From Apoda limacodes (Eukaryota; Arthropoda; Insecta; Lepidoptera; Limacodidae): DNA of 64,000 bases. A program made the translations under genes and the position numbers. Below the pieces are notes generated by a model, which did no database searches, had not been told where the DNA came from, and saw nothing but the letters and a program-made list of their open reading frames with translations. Of this stretch, positions 1 through 11,605 are shown piece after piece. Location of the stretch: NCBI GenBank assembly GCA_946406115.1, contig OX291548.1, positions 5,382,373-5,446,372 on the forward strand, written 5' to 3'. Numbering within the stretch: the first letter of the stretch is position 1; every line of letters begins with the position of its first letter.

Positions 1-1685
1 TTACCGTGGTGAGGTAAGACCATGCCGGAAATCACTATAACACAGCGCGAGGTCCGGCGGGCGTTGCTTTCCCTAGACGTTCATAAGTCGAGTGGGCCAG
101 ACGGCATACCAGCAGTGGTGCTTAAGCAGTGTGCTCCTGAGTTATGTCCTGTACTCACGCGCCTCTTCACGCTTTCCTACCACACTAGGCAATTTCCGTC
201 TTCATGGAAGACTGCAAATGTGCACCCGATGCCCAAAAAGGGCGATAGATCAGATCCATCGAATTACAGGCCTATCGCTATAACCTCTCTCCTCTCCAAG
301 GTGATGGAGCGTGTGATCAACACACAGCTTTTGAGATACCTAGAAAAACACGACCTGATCAGTGACCGTCAATATGGCTTTCGCCACGGTCGCTCAACTG
401 GTGACCTTCTAGTGTATCTCACACACCGATGGGCACTAGCCATTGAGAGTCAGGGGGAGGCATTGGCATGTAGCCTAGACATAGCGAAGGCGTTCGATCG
501 GGTCTGGCACCGGGGTCTTCTATCGAAGTTGCCTTCTTACGGAGTGCCCGAGGGTTTGTGCAAATGGGTGGCTAGCTTTTTGTCCGGCAGAAGCATACGA
601 GCCGTAGTTGACGGTAGTTGCTCTGATAGCATGGACATTAATGCTGGTGTCCCGCAAGGCTCTGTGCTGTCTCCTACGCTGTTTCTACTGCACATCAATG
701 ATATGTTGGACATCAACAACATACATTGCTATGCAGATGACAGTACTGGAGACGCTTATTACACGGGCCGTGCAAGCATCCCACGTTCCGTTGTGGAGGA
801 AAAGCGTGAAGAACTTGTGTCTCAAATCGAGATCGGTCTGTCCAAGGTCTCTGACTGGGGGCGGGAAAACTTGGTCCGATTCAACCCTTCAAAGACACAA
901 GTCTGCGCGTTCACCGCTAAGAAAACCCCATTCACTGTAGTCCCACAATTCCAGAACACTCCCCTCTCCATCTCCAAGAGCATTGGGATCCTTGGCGTTG
1001 ACATCTCCAGCGATGTTCAGTTCCGAGATCATTTGCTAGGCAAGGTAAAGCTGGCGTCCAAAAAACTTGGTGTACTCAACAGAGCGAAGCAGTACTTCAC
1101 GTCGGGGCAAAGGTTGCTACTTTACAAGTCGCAAGTCCGGCCCCATATGGAGTACTGCTGCCATCTCTGGGCGGGTGCACCCGGATACCAGCTTGGCCCT
1201 TTTGACTCGGTTCAACGACGGGCTGTGAGAATTGTCGACGATCCCAAACTCACTTGCGGTATCGAACCCTTAAGTCTGAGGAGAGACTTTGCCTCCCTGT
1301 GTGTGTTCTACCGCTTGTACAATGGATTGTGTTCTGAGGAATTGTTCGAAATGATGCCCACGGCTACTTTCTACCATCGCACCGCTCGCCATCGACAGGG
1401 AATTCATTCTCACACTTTGGAACCAAAATGGTCGCGAACAGTGCGGTTTCAGAGAAACTTCCTCCCGCGAACCCTTGGGTTGTGGAATGAGCTCCCTGCC
1501 AAGGTTTTCTCTAAGGACTACAGTATGGGGTTCTTCAAAAAAGAAGTTATTAGATTTCTGAAGGGTCGGCAACGCGCGAGTGATGCCCCTGGTGTTGCAA
1601 GCGTCCATAGGCTACGGTGACCGCTTACCATCAGGCGGACCGTAGGCTTGTTTGCCACATTAGTGGTATAAAAAAAAAAAAAAAA
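1..1685 (+). mobile_element. Jockey-like LINE, 3' two thirds with poly(A)
   Basis: This is the 3' part of a non-LTR retrotransposon; its 5' part lies left of the window. It holds the ORF2 reverse transcriptase frame (ends 1620), a 3' tail of about 50 bases and a 15-base A run at 1671-1685. The tail, with GACCGCTTACCATCAGGCGG and TTTGCCAC, recurs at 9.5, 37.6, 51.9 and 54.2 kb, and weakly at 60.5 kb, which defines the family. The 3' target-site copy cannot be paired because the 5' end is absent. I assign it to the APE-type Jockey/CR1 group from protein motifs; the exact clade is uncertain. Confidence 0.93.
22..1620 (+). CDS. LINE ORF2 reverse transcriptase (5' part outside or broken)
   Basis: The 532-codon frame encodes a reverse transcriptase that would copy the element RNA at a nicked target. 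Visible motifs are SSGPDGIP near residue 24, NYRPIA, the first catalytic Asp in LDIAKAFDRVW (Asp153), GVPQGSVLSP (from residue 209) and YADD at 237-240, so all three catalytic aspartates are present. The thumb and the C-terminal region follow (YCCHLW, WNELPAKVF, ending HRLR). No RNase H domain is seen. The ATG at 22 is probably internal: the minus-strand copy at 32.7 kb shows coding sequence (PPTLP) just upstream of the same Met. Here a TGA at 10-12 lies in frame, so the upstream part is separated by a stop. The start is therefore chosen only as the first Met after that stop. The long intact frame suggests a young insertion. Confidence 0.92.
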   Translation: MPEITITQREVRRALLSLDVHKSSGPDGIPAVVLKQCAPELCPVLTRLFTLSYHTRQFPSSWKTANVHPMPKKGDRSDPSNYRPIAITSLLSKVMERVINTQLLRYLEKHDLISDRQYGFRHGRSTGDLLVYLTHRWALAIESQGEALACSLDIAKAFDRVWHRGLLSKLPSYGVPEGLCKWVASFLSGRSIRAVVDGSCSDSMDINAGVPQGSVLSPTLFLLHINDMLDINNIHCYADDSTGDAYYTGRASIPRSVVEEKREELVSQIEIGLSKVSDWGRENLVRFNPSKTQVCAFTAKKTPFTVVPQFQNTPLSISKSIGILGVDISSDVQFRDHLLGKVKLASKKLGVLNRAKQYFTSGQRLLLYKSQVRPHMEYCCHLWAGAPGYQLGPFDSVQRRAVRIVDDPKLTCGIEPLSLRRDFASLCVFYRLYNGLCSEELFEMMPTATFYHRTARHRQGIHSHTLEPKWSRTVRFQRNFLPRTLGLWNELPAKVFSKDYSMGFFKKEVIRFLKGRQRASDAPGVASVHRLR

Positions 1686-2860
1686 TGAGAGGTACTGCAA
1701 AAGGGAATCTTTATCGGCAATAGTTCTAAGACAGATGTTACAGTGTTAACTCACTAGAGGGCGCTGAAAATATGTTTTGATCATCAAAATGAGTTTATTT
1801 GTAAGACAGTAAACGTAGAAATTTTCTAATAAGGTAAAAATAAAAGGAGTAATTCAAAATTTTAAAAATTCTCGCGACGAATGTAGTCCATAATAGATTA
1901 ATTTGATTTGGCATAAAAAAAAATTTAAACCAAATTTGTTAACAAGTTTTTAAAATACCTATTTGTAGTTATTTTCAAATTTCCGACTTAGTTAATGTGC
2001 GTACGACAGGCGATTAATTTGTTTTTTTAATTCTTTAACAAAATTTAAACAATGTTGATTATAATTATGTTTGTTGTAAAATAAACATCATTTTATATTG
2101 TGGCAAAAAAGACGATACCCGCGGTTTTACCCGCAGAAACACCTACTCCTGTGAGATAGGGATAAAAGTAGTAGTCCCTATAGTGTCTATATAGTTCCTT
2201 CAATGTACCAAAAAATTAGTTAATTATAAGCACTGTTTCGACGGACGGACTAGAGTTGTAGTTGTGACTCTTGATGAAGATAAAAGGATTATTTAATCTT
2301 CTCTGTCCCTCCAACTATCTTTGCACCAAAGTTCAAATCAAACGATTGCATTTTTCCGCCTTGACTTATATGTCAACCTTCAAAGACCATTCTAAGTATT
2401 AGTGAAAGATTTTTTAAATCGGATTTGATGTTTCAGAGATTACTCCTACATTTAAAGTCATGAACTTTATTTACCTCTTTATAATACCTTTTGTTAAAAT
2501 CTACATTATACTAGGCAAACAAATATTTTTATTTTCAGATATACACTTTCGGATATTTATCAAACAACCCGCTCTGAAACTATATGAAAAGTAACAGCGC
2601 ACTACATCATAGGGCACGTGATCGTTGTGATAATTTTGGCAAGATGATAGTAGCCAAAAATATTTACGTTCCGTAAAATAAAACAGATTATTAAAGAGTA
2701 ATAAATAGAAAAGATTGTATTTATTACCTTACCATAAAGCAATACATTTCCGAGAAAAAACAAAAGAACTCAAAGAGGGGGCCATACCTCTTTTAGTACG
2801 TACACTATCATTAGGTCCATCCATACTATTTATTTTTTGGATTTTCACTGGCCAGACTTG
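1686..2860. other. AT-rich non-coding DNA
   Basis: No gene is seen. A short GC-richer block near 2105-2200 (CCCGCGGTTTTACCCGC) resembles fragments common in lepidopteran repeats, but I cannot place it in a family. Confidence 0.6.
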
Positions 2861-2861
2861 T

Positions 2862-2935
2862 GCGTTGATAGTTCAATTGGTAGAGCACCAATAGGTAAGG
2901 TTTGTATCAGGGTCTAAGCTTGACTCAAGAGGAAT
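2862..2935 (+). repeat. tRNA-like head, degenerate (SINE-type)
   Basis: The block TAGTTCAATTGGTAGAGCA is an A-box-like tRNA 5' half. The expected B box is poor (GGGTCTAAGCTTGAC). No cloverleaf is possible, so it is a remnant of a tRNA-derived repeat, not a working tRNA gene. Related heads are at 5722, 8005 (minus) and 11605 (minus). Confidence 0.5.
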
Positions 2936-3404
2936 TTTTTGATTGCATTTTTGTTATACAAATATTTTTTACATTGATGATGTACCTACCTGTAGATATT
3001 GCATTTATAATACGTTTTCTCAGTCTCCAAGAAATCATAACCGAAGAAAGATTATTTATATCTGCTATTATTATGTATATTTTAAATCTATTTCTTGATT
3101 TTATGAAAATATGTGTGTTTGTAAGATTTATATAGGTACTAGGACTGCATAAGTTTCTAGAAGTTGTTTATTACTATTTAAATACGTTGTTTGTAAATCC
3201 CAGAGAATTTTATTTATTTCAGTACTTTATAATTTCAAAAAGAAACTTTATATTCCATACATCATAAAATCTTTAATGAATAAACATTTACATTTTTAAT
3301 TAAAACTCGTTTTTTATGAAAGAAAATGCTTAAATTCTTGTATTGGTTCCAAATAAAATTAAATTTAAATTTGCACCCGCAATCCTTTCTTCCATTTGAT
3401 GTGA
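2936..3404. other. AT-rich non-coding DNA
   Basis: I see nothing beyond chance open frames and A/T runs. Confidence 0.55.
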
Positions 3405-3540
3405 TCAGCTATATGCCTTGAGCGTCGGAGCGAGGATGGCGAGGGCTCATGGGATCCATTTGCGTAATTGATTTGGAGCCATCATACCGACATGACAACG
3501 ACGATACTTTATTTGGCAAAGAAGTAGAATTTTGAATTTA
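3405..3540 (+). repeat. Dispersed repeat family D, copy 1
   Basis: It contains TGATCAGC, CGTCGGAGCGAGGATGGCGA, ATTTGCGTAATTGATT and GACATGACAACGACGA. The reverse complement recurs at 14337-14467, with a shorter piece near 54730-54770. This is clear sequence homology of a repeat of unknown class. Confidence 0.7.
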
Positions 3541-5634
3541 ACTAAGGTCCAAAATTAAAAATTTATTATTTAATAAAAATATTTTTTTTTAATTTGGAAG
3601 GCCCGGCTTAATTCGGCTGAATTGTGATCCACAAAGGTCTTTACCATAGCACATCGTAATATGGACTTTCGGTGCATATAGCACGTAGAGCATAGAGATG
3701 AAATTCTCATCTTATGGCCTAAAATTTAAAAATATTAGGCCTTACAAAAAAATAACCTGTAGTCATGAGACTTTCTTCATTTAATCTGTAATCTTCATCT
3801 TCATTTAGTCTTTACTTAATCTGAAGCCGTATTACAATTTTAAGGCTGACCACCCAGCGGCGAAATGTTTATTCATTGAACTGTTATCAGCCTTTATTCT
3901 TCTTTACGTAGCTCAAACTTAAGGACAAGAAGACATAAGAGTAGCTGCGTTCAAAGAAGCGCAGTTTTGAATTTCTCCATTTCTTATTTTGATCCACTTC
4001 GCCTCGATCTAATCTACTAAAAGAAAATATAAAACAAAAAATCAACAATGTTTGAAGGAGCAGATATAGGCAAAATCGCGTTAATACTACAGTGGCACGG
4101 AATCTTGGGCAAGCACTTATCGGATATAGCGACGGAAAAAGTTATAAGTGTTGATTAAGCCTCGACGCAAAAACAAAGGGGTTTTATAAGTTTAAGTCCT
4201 CTGTTTGTGAATTTACCTATTTGTTAGTCAAGCAGTCTGTATGTCCATCTGTGGCATCGTAGAGGCCAGATGAATACAAATTTTAATGCGGTCTCTCATA
4301 TTTTATGGCTGCTTTAGTCGAGATTGTTAGCAATCATTTGAGTTTATTCAGTGATTTCCAAGATAACCAGCTTTTTTTCTAGTGGATCGATATGTTTTAA
4401 CCATACATTAGATATTTATTTCACTTTCACTCCTACAACTAATTGGAAATTGGATACACAACGGAAATACCTACAATGACATTGAATTTATATGACAATC
4501 TTGATATGTCGTTGCTAGCAAGATAGTCCGTATATTACCCTACATACACACTTACAGCTTATGAAATTGAAATTTAATGACAGTACGACAATTTCTTTTA
4601 AGCTTTATTTCCAGAGGTGATTTCATAATGTCTTAGCATGGCATGTGGTCATGACAAATACCACGGTTTACTTTTATAGCTTTTAGACAAATTGCGATCA
4701 TGTTCAGATTTTAGATTCAGTTATAAGAATGACGTAAGGTTTCTGAATTTTTGTGTTACTGTGCTTAAAAATGACATTAACACTAGAAGAAGTTGTACAA
4801 GCCGTTAACTTAATCATCCATTAATGGGTTAATCTTAACGTTTTCACGACCGTATTTTCAGCTGTTATAGCACTGTAAATTGCGTACGTATGTAGTATAT
4901 AAGAGTGTTATGTCGACACACGTGGCATTATATACAGGAGATGAAATAGGGTATATCTGGTTTAATCAAACTAACGCAAATTTCCTAGGTATCTTTTAAA
5001 AAAATATAGGTATGTGTATTTTCCATACTTTTTCCATCTAACTTTGTCGTGAGAATGCAAGGATTAAACAACCTAGAGTGCAGACGTAAGATAGACTTCT
5101 GGAGCATTTCTTCTTGAGTTTAGTTTTTCACTTATATTTTGCTGTAAAAATAGTCTACAAACATAGAAAAGCGCATTATTGCACATATAGGTATTGGTTG
5201 GGTATTATCTACACTAATGTAATGGACAAAAAAATGTTACATGTAAGTAACATAAAAACTTGATGTGGCCTAGTTTCCGTGCCGTCGCTGAGGTATATTT
5301 TTGAGAATCCTTATGATTTTAACGATTCTTTATATTACCTTTAAACAATGGGTAAATATTATCACTGTTTCCTAGTTTGTGTCACGCACACCTGCCCGAG
5401 CTCCCGGACCAAGTTTTAACTAACGTAGAGAAGTAGATTTAGGAAGGCTTTGACTTTTATGTTTCTTGTGTTCCGTGTCTTATGCAAATATAGCAAATAG
5501 TATTAGTAGGTTAAAAATAATTGTTTGTAGTTCTTAAGAAACTAAATGTTGGTTTAAAAAAATCCATCATACCTATCTTACCTATATACCTAACTAGAAT
5601 TTTTAAACTATTTACTTCTTAAACTATTAGAACT
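3541..5634. other. AT-rich non-coding DNA
   Basis: I see no coding frame, RNA gene or repeat that I can support. Confidence 0.55.
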
Positions 5635-6056
5635 TTATAAGTCACTAGGAGTTGTTTTTGACGTTTTTAACAAGCGTGTTTTCATAAAATAGATGCAGTT
5701 GAGATTTTCATTAGCCAGAGTTGTGGCTCGATAGCTTAATTGTAGTTACATGGACTATAAGGATTGTTGCAGGTTCAAGACCTGGCGTTGCTTATTTTTT
5801 TAGCTGTATATTTGCTATCAAAATATTTATTTACATAAACTATCTGGTATACATTTTTATAAATTTTTGCTTCAATTATCCATTGCTTATATTTTTTTGA
5901 AAAACACTGTAACCTAACATCACTAAAACTACTCCTGAAAAAGTGGTAAAATATTATTACAAACGTCAACTGTTGCGGCGAACAGTTAACAATGCTCGTT
6001 TCATCAACGGTTTACCGAAAATATTCTATCCACATACAACTCCTAGTGACTTATAA
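5635..6056. mobile_element. Short element with 22-bp terminal inverted repeats
   Basis: The left end near 5636-5656 and the right end near 6036-6057 are perfect inverted copies, with core TAAGTCACTAGGAGTTGT. The interior is about 380 bp, has no coding capacity and includes a tRNA-like stretch at 5722-5790. Flanking bases give no obvious target duplication. It fits a small MITE-like element; the tRNA-like part may be a nested SINE. Confidence 0.6.
5722..5790 (+). repeat. tRNA-like head inside the TIR element
   Basis: GGCTCGATAGCTTAATTG resembles an A box, and GCAGGTTCAAGACCTGGC matches the B-box arm GGTTCRANNCC. The anticodon arm is irregular, so I read it as a tRNA-derived SINE head. Confidence 0.55.
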
Positions 6057-6429
6057 ATTCCTTGGGGTAAGTCTGGGATATACGACCAAGTGGGATAGAT
6101 GCCTTAGTACAACTATGTGAAATGTAAGACGCGTATACAAAATAATGCTTTATTATACGAACCCGTCCTTTTTTCACTTTAGTCTGCCACAAATCGTTGA
6201 CGCCAGCAGGTGTGTGAAGGAGCCATAGTGACAGTAGCGAGTCAAATATCTGTAATTTTGACTGTTATAAGGAGTAAAGTAGGTAGTTATTGTTAGTTAC
6301 ACTTTTGGGTCAAAATAAACGTATTTGTCTTTTTTCTAATTAATCTAACCCTGTAAAAGGAATATATGCCCCAATATGTTTTGGTATAGTCGCCCTTAAG
6401 GCCATCTATCCCTTGTCATCCCACTACTA

Positions 6430-6605
6430 CTGGAATAGCATGAAGGCTACTTTTTATCCCAAAAAAATAAAAGTTCCTGCGGGAATAACTATAACAGAGT
6501 TAAGCGAACATGCTGCTAAAGCAAATCATTGGTATGACTAATTATTTAATTAATTGCAGTAAATTAAGAATTTTCACGCCGATAACCGAAAAAAAACCAA
6601 ATGTT
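6430..6605 (+). mobile_element. Helitron-like fragment
   Basis: GGCTACTTTTTATCCC, GCGGGAATAACTATAAC and CACGCCGATAACCGAA occur in the same order as in the Helitron-like copies at 10.2 and 42.9 kb. Both true ends are missing. Confidence 0.55.
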
Positions 6606-6911
6606 AGTCAGATCCAGACATGTATTCATTTTAATGGGGGGCAATAAGAACTTGTTCATTCCACAGTCTTACAATAAAATAGTGTTTATTAACTTTGAAG
6701 ATTTAAAAGTGTTTGTAAAATCCTAATTTGATTAAAAAAAACTTGAGTTTGAGTTTGAATATTGCAAAGGGCATGTATCTCTTAATGGAGTTCTATTTTT
6801 AAGTCAAAATATAATGTTTATTTATGGACTAGTTTACCAAATCTGGTACGAGTTGATGAAACCCAGTACTTCAATCTTAGAAACATAAAAAATTCGCTTA
6901 GATTAAAAAAA

Positions 6912-7821
6912 TCTATACTAATATATAAAGCTGAAGAGTTTGTTTGAATGCGCTAATCTCAGGAGCTACTGGTCGGATTTTTTGATTAAGCCCATTTATC
7001 GAGGAAGGTTATAGGCTATATATCATCACGCTAACACAAATAGGAGCGGAGCTATTATGAAAAATGTTTCAAAATCGGGGTTTTTTTCTATACTAATATA
7101 GAAAGCTGAAGAGTTTGTTTGTTTGAACGCGCTAATCTCAAGAACTACTGGTCGGATTTAAAAAAGTCTTTCAGTGTTGGATAGCCCATTTATCGAGGAA
7201 GGTTATGGGCTATATGTTATCACGCTAACACAAATAGGAGCAGAGTACTAATGAAAAATGTTTCAAAATCGGAGTTGTTTTATCCTTTTGAGAGCTTCCG
7301 CTGCGTGCGCTGCGTAAACGGTTAGAGTTTCGCAAAAATCATGTATGACAGAATTGTTCCCCTATAAAAGTTCTAAAAAAAGTCCGCGACAGCATATGTC
7401 TTTATTTTATTTGTTCGTTGGCTCACTATAACCTTTTTTATGCTAACCATATTTGTTCTAAAATAATGCATTATTTGTGAAGGTGTTTTTATAAACATGA
7501 TATTAATCTTTATCCAAATAAATACGTTATTCATCACAAGCATTTAATTTAAAACGAAATTGCCCTGTTCATCATTCGATTTTAATTAATATCTTCGGAG
7601 ATATCGCAGTTTTAAAATAACGTGACGGCAAAATAATTATCAAGTATTGCGCACGCATTTATGAAGTGCGAGGCCGGCGAGCAGTCATGAGGGGGGACGG
7701 CGCTACGTATTATTTAAAAATATTTTACCTTCTGTGTTTTTTTTTATAATTGAGGATTTGCCGTAAGAATCCTATGCCGATAACTAAATTTAAGGCGGGC
7801 GAAGCCGCTGGCAAAAGCTAG
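6912..7821 (+). mobile_element. Composite Helitron-like element, non-autonomous
   Basis: The 5' end reads A|TCTATACTAATATATAAAG at 6911. The 3' end at 7818-7821 is CTAG followed by T and preceded by a GC-rich hairpin (GCGGGCGAAGCCGC), the arrangement known for Helitrons inserted between A and T. The first 170 bases are repeated in direct orientation from 7087, with the same order of blocks (CTGAAGAGTTTGTTTG, ACTACTGGTCGGATTT, GCCCATTTATCGAGGAAGG, CACGCTAACACAAATAGGAG). No Rep/helicase is encoded, so it must rely on an autonomous relative. Confidence 0.72.
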
Positions 7822-7947
7822 TGCAATATAAAAATTCATACATAGAAATAATCTTTCTAAAGGTTAGAGTCTTAGAAGAAAATATATTATACATGCCATT
7901 ACTATGGCTACAACATCAATTTAAATAAATTGCTAGAACTTGACGTG

Positions 7948-8005
7948 AACCTGCAACTCCTTACATTCCGTGTAAGTGCTCTACCAATTGAGCTATCGAG
8001 GCACA
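7948..8005 (-). repeat. tRNA-like head (SINE-type), minus strand
   Basis: The minus strand reads CTCGATAGCTCAATTGGTAG (good A box), then a short anticodon-like arm and GCAGGTTCACGTCAAG (approximate B box). The anticodon loop would have only 5 bases, so this is not a functional tRNA. Confidence 0.6.
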
Positions 8006-9519
8006 AGTCTTAAAAATCCCAACTACATCTTTGCCATCCCACGACGTGATAAGTAGTAACCTTACCGCCATACCATTACGAATCAGGGTCGGAACATTTT
8101 TACAATTTACAAATGGTAAAAAATCAGTTGCCCGTTACTTTTAGGTTAAAAATAATACAATTTTATAACATTTAAAATACCTTAAACTTCATACTTCAAC
8201 TTTATTATACTTTTGTACAAAATAATCTATTTGCCTTAAATAATTTATATTTTAATTCCTAAGTGTTATTTTTAATGAACAGAATTACATGTATAGTAAA
8301 ACTTGGTTGCATTTATTACTTGAAGAATATAATTAAATTAAAGTTATGAATAGAAGAGGAATATCAAAATAAATGCGATAAGAAAACTTTTGTGAATTTC
8401 TAATCTAATGTTAATTAAGGTTTAGAGCTCTATTAATGCTATAATTAATCACCTCATGCTATTCTTAAAGAACATTAAGGGTACAACTCCTTTCTACACA
8501 AACGTAATTATTGTTTTAATGAAAACAAAACAATTATATTGGCTTCAATTCTGAATAGTTAACATCTTATTTTCATCTGCCAAGTACCATAGCCTGGGTA
8601 GGAAGCTAATCATAGGGAACATTCCTCATTTGCAGTAATCATATTTAGGCTTGGCAGGAATGGGCACCAAACGCATCTTCCACTCATACCCAGCAGTGGA
8701 GCAGGAAAACATGCAATTACAACAAAAATAAAATTGTGCGAGGTGCGTTAATATACAAATAAATTAAACCAACGTCAATATATTCTACTACCTTTTGCCA
8801 ACTGTTCCATTTACCCTAAATTCGGTTATCGGTATATCCTATACGGCAATTTCTCAATTAAAGTGCAAGATTTTCTCCGACACAAATTCAATTCCAGACC
8901 AAATACTAGACCAATATTTTGTTAAGTGAAAACTTTAGGTCCAATTTATGGACATTTTAAAACGTTAAGACTAGACCGAGTCGGCTAGGTATTTTGAAAC
9001 TTTATTTATTGTTCGAAGTAATATTTAAAAGAGCACATTATATTCAATATTATGTTACTTATCAGATAAAAAAAAACAACGTCAAAATCAAAGTTAGACC
9101 TAAAATAACATAAAACCACGTGTTGAAATTAAATACCTGTTATATGTTAAAGGGATAAATCTAAGTAACTAAGTAAGCTTCCGGTGGACAAGATCTCCAT
9201 AGAGATCTTTATCTTTAGCTATAGACTAGGGTACATAACACTCACAGTTCTCCAGATGTCACGTACACCTGCCCGAGGTTTTAGCAATAGGTACATATGC
9301 GGTTACTCTCCATCTCAGACTAGGTTTCGTGGGCAGCCTTTTATTCTTTTGTATTTGATGTTTTTGTAAGTTGTATTTAAAAATATTGGTGAGTACCAGA
9401 ATATTGCGTATTATTTTGTGTTATTTATATGGTATTAGCAATATATTGTTTCTACTTGCTTAGAATCTATTATTTGACAAAATTATAATTATTTGATTAA
9501 ACGCTTTGGTTGTGGAATG
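8006..9519. other. AT-rich non-coding DNA
   Basis: I see no supported gene. The interval contains only chance open frames. Confidence 0.55.
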
Positions 9520-9685
9520 TGGTTTTCTCTAAGGACTATGGGGTTCTTTAAGAAATAAGTATTAGATATTTTAAGGATCGGTAACGTGCGAGTAATGCCC
9601 CAGGTGTTCCAGGCGTCCATAGGCACCGGTGTTCACTTACCATCAGGCTGACCGCAAGCTTGTTTTCCACCTTATGGTATAAAAA
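9520..9685 (+). mobile_element. LINE 3'-end fragment (same family as 1-1685)
   Basis: The stretch TTGTGGAATGTGGTTTTCTC, GGGGTTCTTTAAGAAATAAG, GGCGTCCATAGG and CACTTACCATCAGGCTGACC follows the last 60 codons and tail of the 5' LINE with small deletions. It ends in GGTATAAAAAA. It is a short, dead, 5'-truncated copy. Confidence 0.85.
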
Positions 9686-10199
9686 ATTACTAAAGTTATT
9701 AAGGTATATGAGAACTAGCCAATTCAGACCTTAAGCTACAATATATTATCCTGAGTTATGAGAAGAAATTTCAGGACTGACCATTGAATTTGGCACCCAT
9801 TTAAGTCTCACTTCTTTTGTCGTTGAAGTCAACATCCAAGGCATATATCATAATATTGAACTTGGCTCTCATTTCACATTTATGATTTTGATGGGATTAT
9901 TTCTTTACACCAAAACTGATGTTAATTTATGCTTCCATTTAGTCATATCGTAATTACATACAATTATATGAACATTTTTAAAATTTAACGCAAGCTGGTT
10001 TTGAAAAAGTGTACGAAACGAAAAGATTCGGAATTACCAGTATGATAAAAAAGCAGAAGATAAGATATTAGTTTTGAGTTTATACCTGAACCTGAACATC
10101 GGCAAGGTAAGGGGAAAAACATTTCTAAGTAAGAAAAGTGAAAAGTAATGAAACGGGATGGATCGAGATAAAACTTTGCACACATAAAGGTTACGGCCT

Positions 10200-10405
10200 G
10201 GAATAGGACATAGGCTACATATTATTCCGAATAATTCAAAAGTTTTCGCTGGTATAACTATAACCGAGTTTAAACAAACTATAGCTACAACTTACTTCAT
10301 TGGTAGCAAACTTCATTGGTTTAATATATTAATATACTATATTTAAGTTGACGTAGAAATTCCACGCCGATAACCGAATTTAGGAGCCGCTGGAAAAAAG
10401 TTATT
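10200..10405 (+). mobile_element. Helitron-like fragment
   Basis: ACATAGGCTACATATTATTC, GGTATAACTATAACCGAG and CCACGCCGATAACCGAATTT occur in the family order, followed by GGAGCCGCTGG. The CTAG terminus is lost. Confidence 0.55.
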
Positions 10406-11539
10406 AATAAACACAGTTCTAATTAAATAAATAAATTTTATCGGAATAAACTCTAATTATTACGTTATTCACTGGCATTTCCTTATTGAATATACTTTTT
10501 GTCACAATGATAATTAGCAATATAATATGATAATAACGCATTTTAAAGAACAAAATGTTTACAGTTATGGCTATTTAGTGCACCAAAGGTTGTATGAAAA
10601 TATCTGATTCGAGTTCACCTTAAAGTGCCTTGTTTCGACTCCAACTCACTCGAACACTGACTGGCCGCGTGGCATCTTTACCTAACACTAGAAATCAACG
10701 ACGGAATAGAACTCACCTCAGTCCAGAAACACAACGTCAGAAGGAGTGTTGTGGTGATGGGCTTTCCCCCTGTCACGTAGGACTAAAGTGGTTGGTGTAA
10801 ACTAGTGGCCAGTCACTAGTTATCCCCTCTGGCAAAACAATACACACACTGCATTAATGCAAATCCAAAAGTTAGCTTATTATATGTTTAATATTCTCAA
10901 TTATACTCACATTTTTTAACTCCTACTTTAGTAAACTAAAACGTGAATTAAACCCGCATATTAAATTTCTAAGAAAGTAAAATTAAATAAGATTTTGCTG
11001 TTTTCGAAGAATTTTGCACTAAATGCGGTAAAAGAGCTTTGTAAACTCCTGATCAATTGCTAATTAATTTTCTTGGGTACTGCCATTGATGTTTTAATTA
11101 TACCTACACCATGTGTTTTTGCTTTTCTAAAAGTTTAAATAATTATAAAATATGAATTTAATATGAGTTGCACGTTTAATAATTTTTTTTTATTTAATTT
11201 AAAAACGAGTCAATCACTGGAATGATCTTTGTAGAGATTTAATAATGAATAAGAGAAGACTTTTAAAATAAATAAAACATATTGACACAGGTATCTAGGG
11301 AGCCTATGTGCTCCTAAGACATGTTATAAACAACTAAACCTAAATCAATGAAAAAATGTACACAGACGATATACATAATAATATCTTTGCTTAAAATAAA
11401 TGCCTTCAAAGGGAATCATCGTCAAGTAAAAATCATATTGTACAGACTGTGTATAAATTTAAATTAAATAAAATATAAATTTATTTGACATTATTATTTT
11501 TAGAAAAATGTCATTGTCAAAACATTGAACTTCAGGCCA
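10406..11539. other. Non-coding; one GC-richer patch
   Basis: 10610-10860 is richer in GC than its surroundings and may be a degraded repeat. I cannot identify it and see no coding frame there. Confidence 0.4.
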
Positions 11540-11605
11540 GTACTCGAACCTACGGCCGTTGAATTCCTTTCTAGTACTCTCCTGAGCTACATAGAGGTAC
11601 AAGCA
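11540..11605 (-). repeat. tRNA-like head (SINE-type), minus strand
   Basis: The minus strand reads CTCTATGTAGCTCAGGAGAG and later GTAGGTTCGAGTACTGGCC, i.e. A- and B-box-like blocks about 30 bases apart. It resembles the heads at 2.9, 5.7 and 8.0 kb. Confidence 0.5.

Noticed and set aside
92..1700. Open frames opposite or overlapping the first LINE (e.g. 608-940 plus, 1270-1608 minus)
   Set aside because: They lie in other frames over a strongly supported RT frame and show no motifs of their own.
2862..11605. Possible tRNA genes at 2.9, 5.7, 8.0 and 11.6 kb
   Set aside because: A- and B-box-like blocks exist, but the anticodon arms and acceptor stems do not form a proper cloverleaf. They fit SINE heads.
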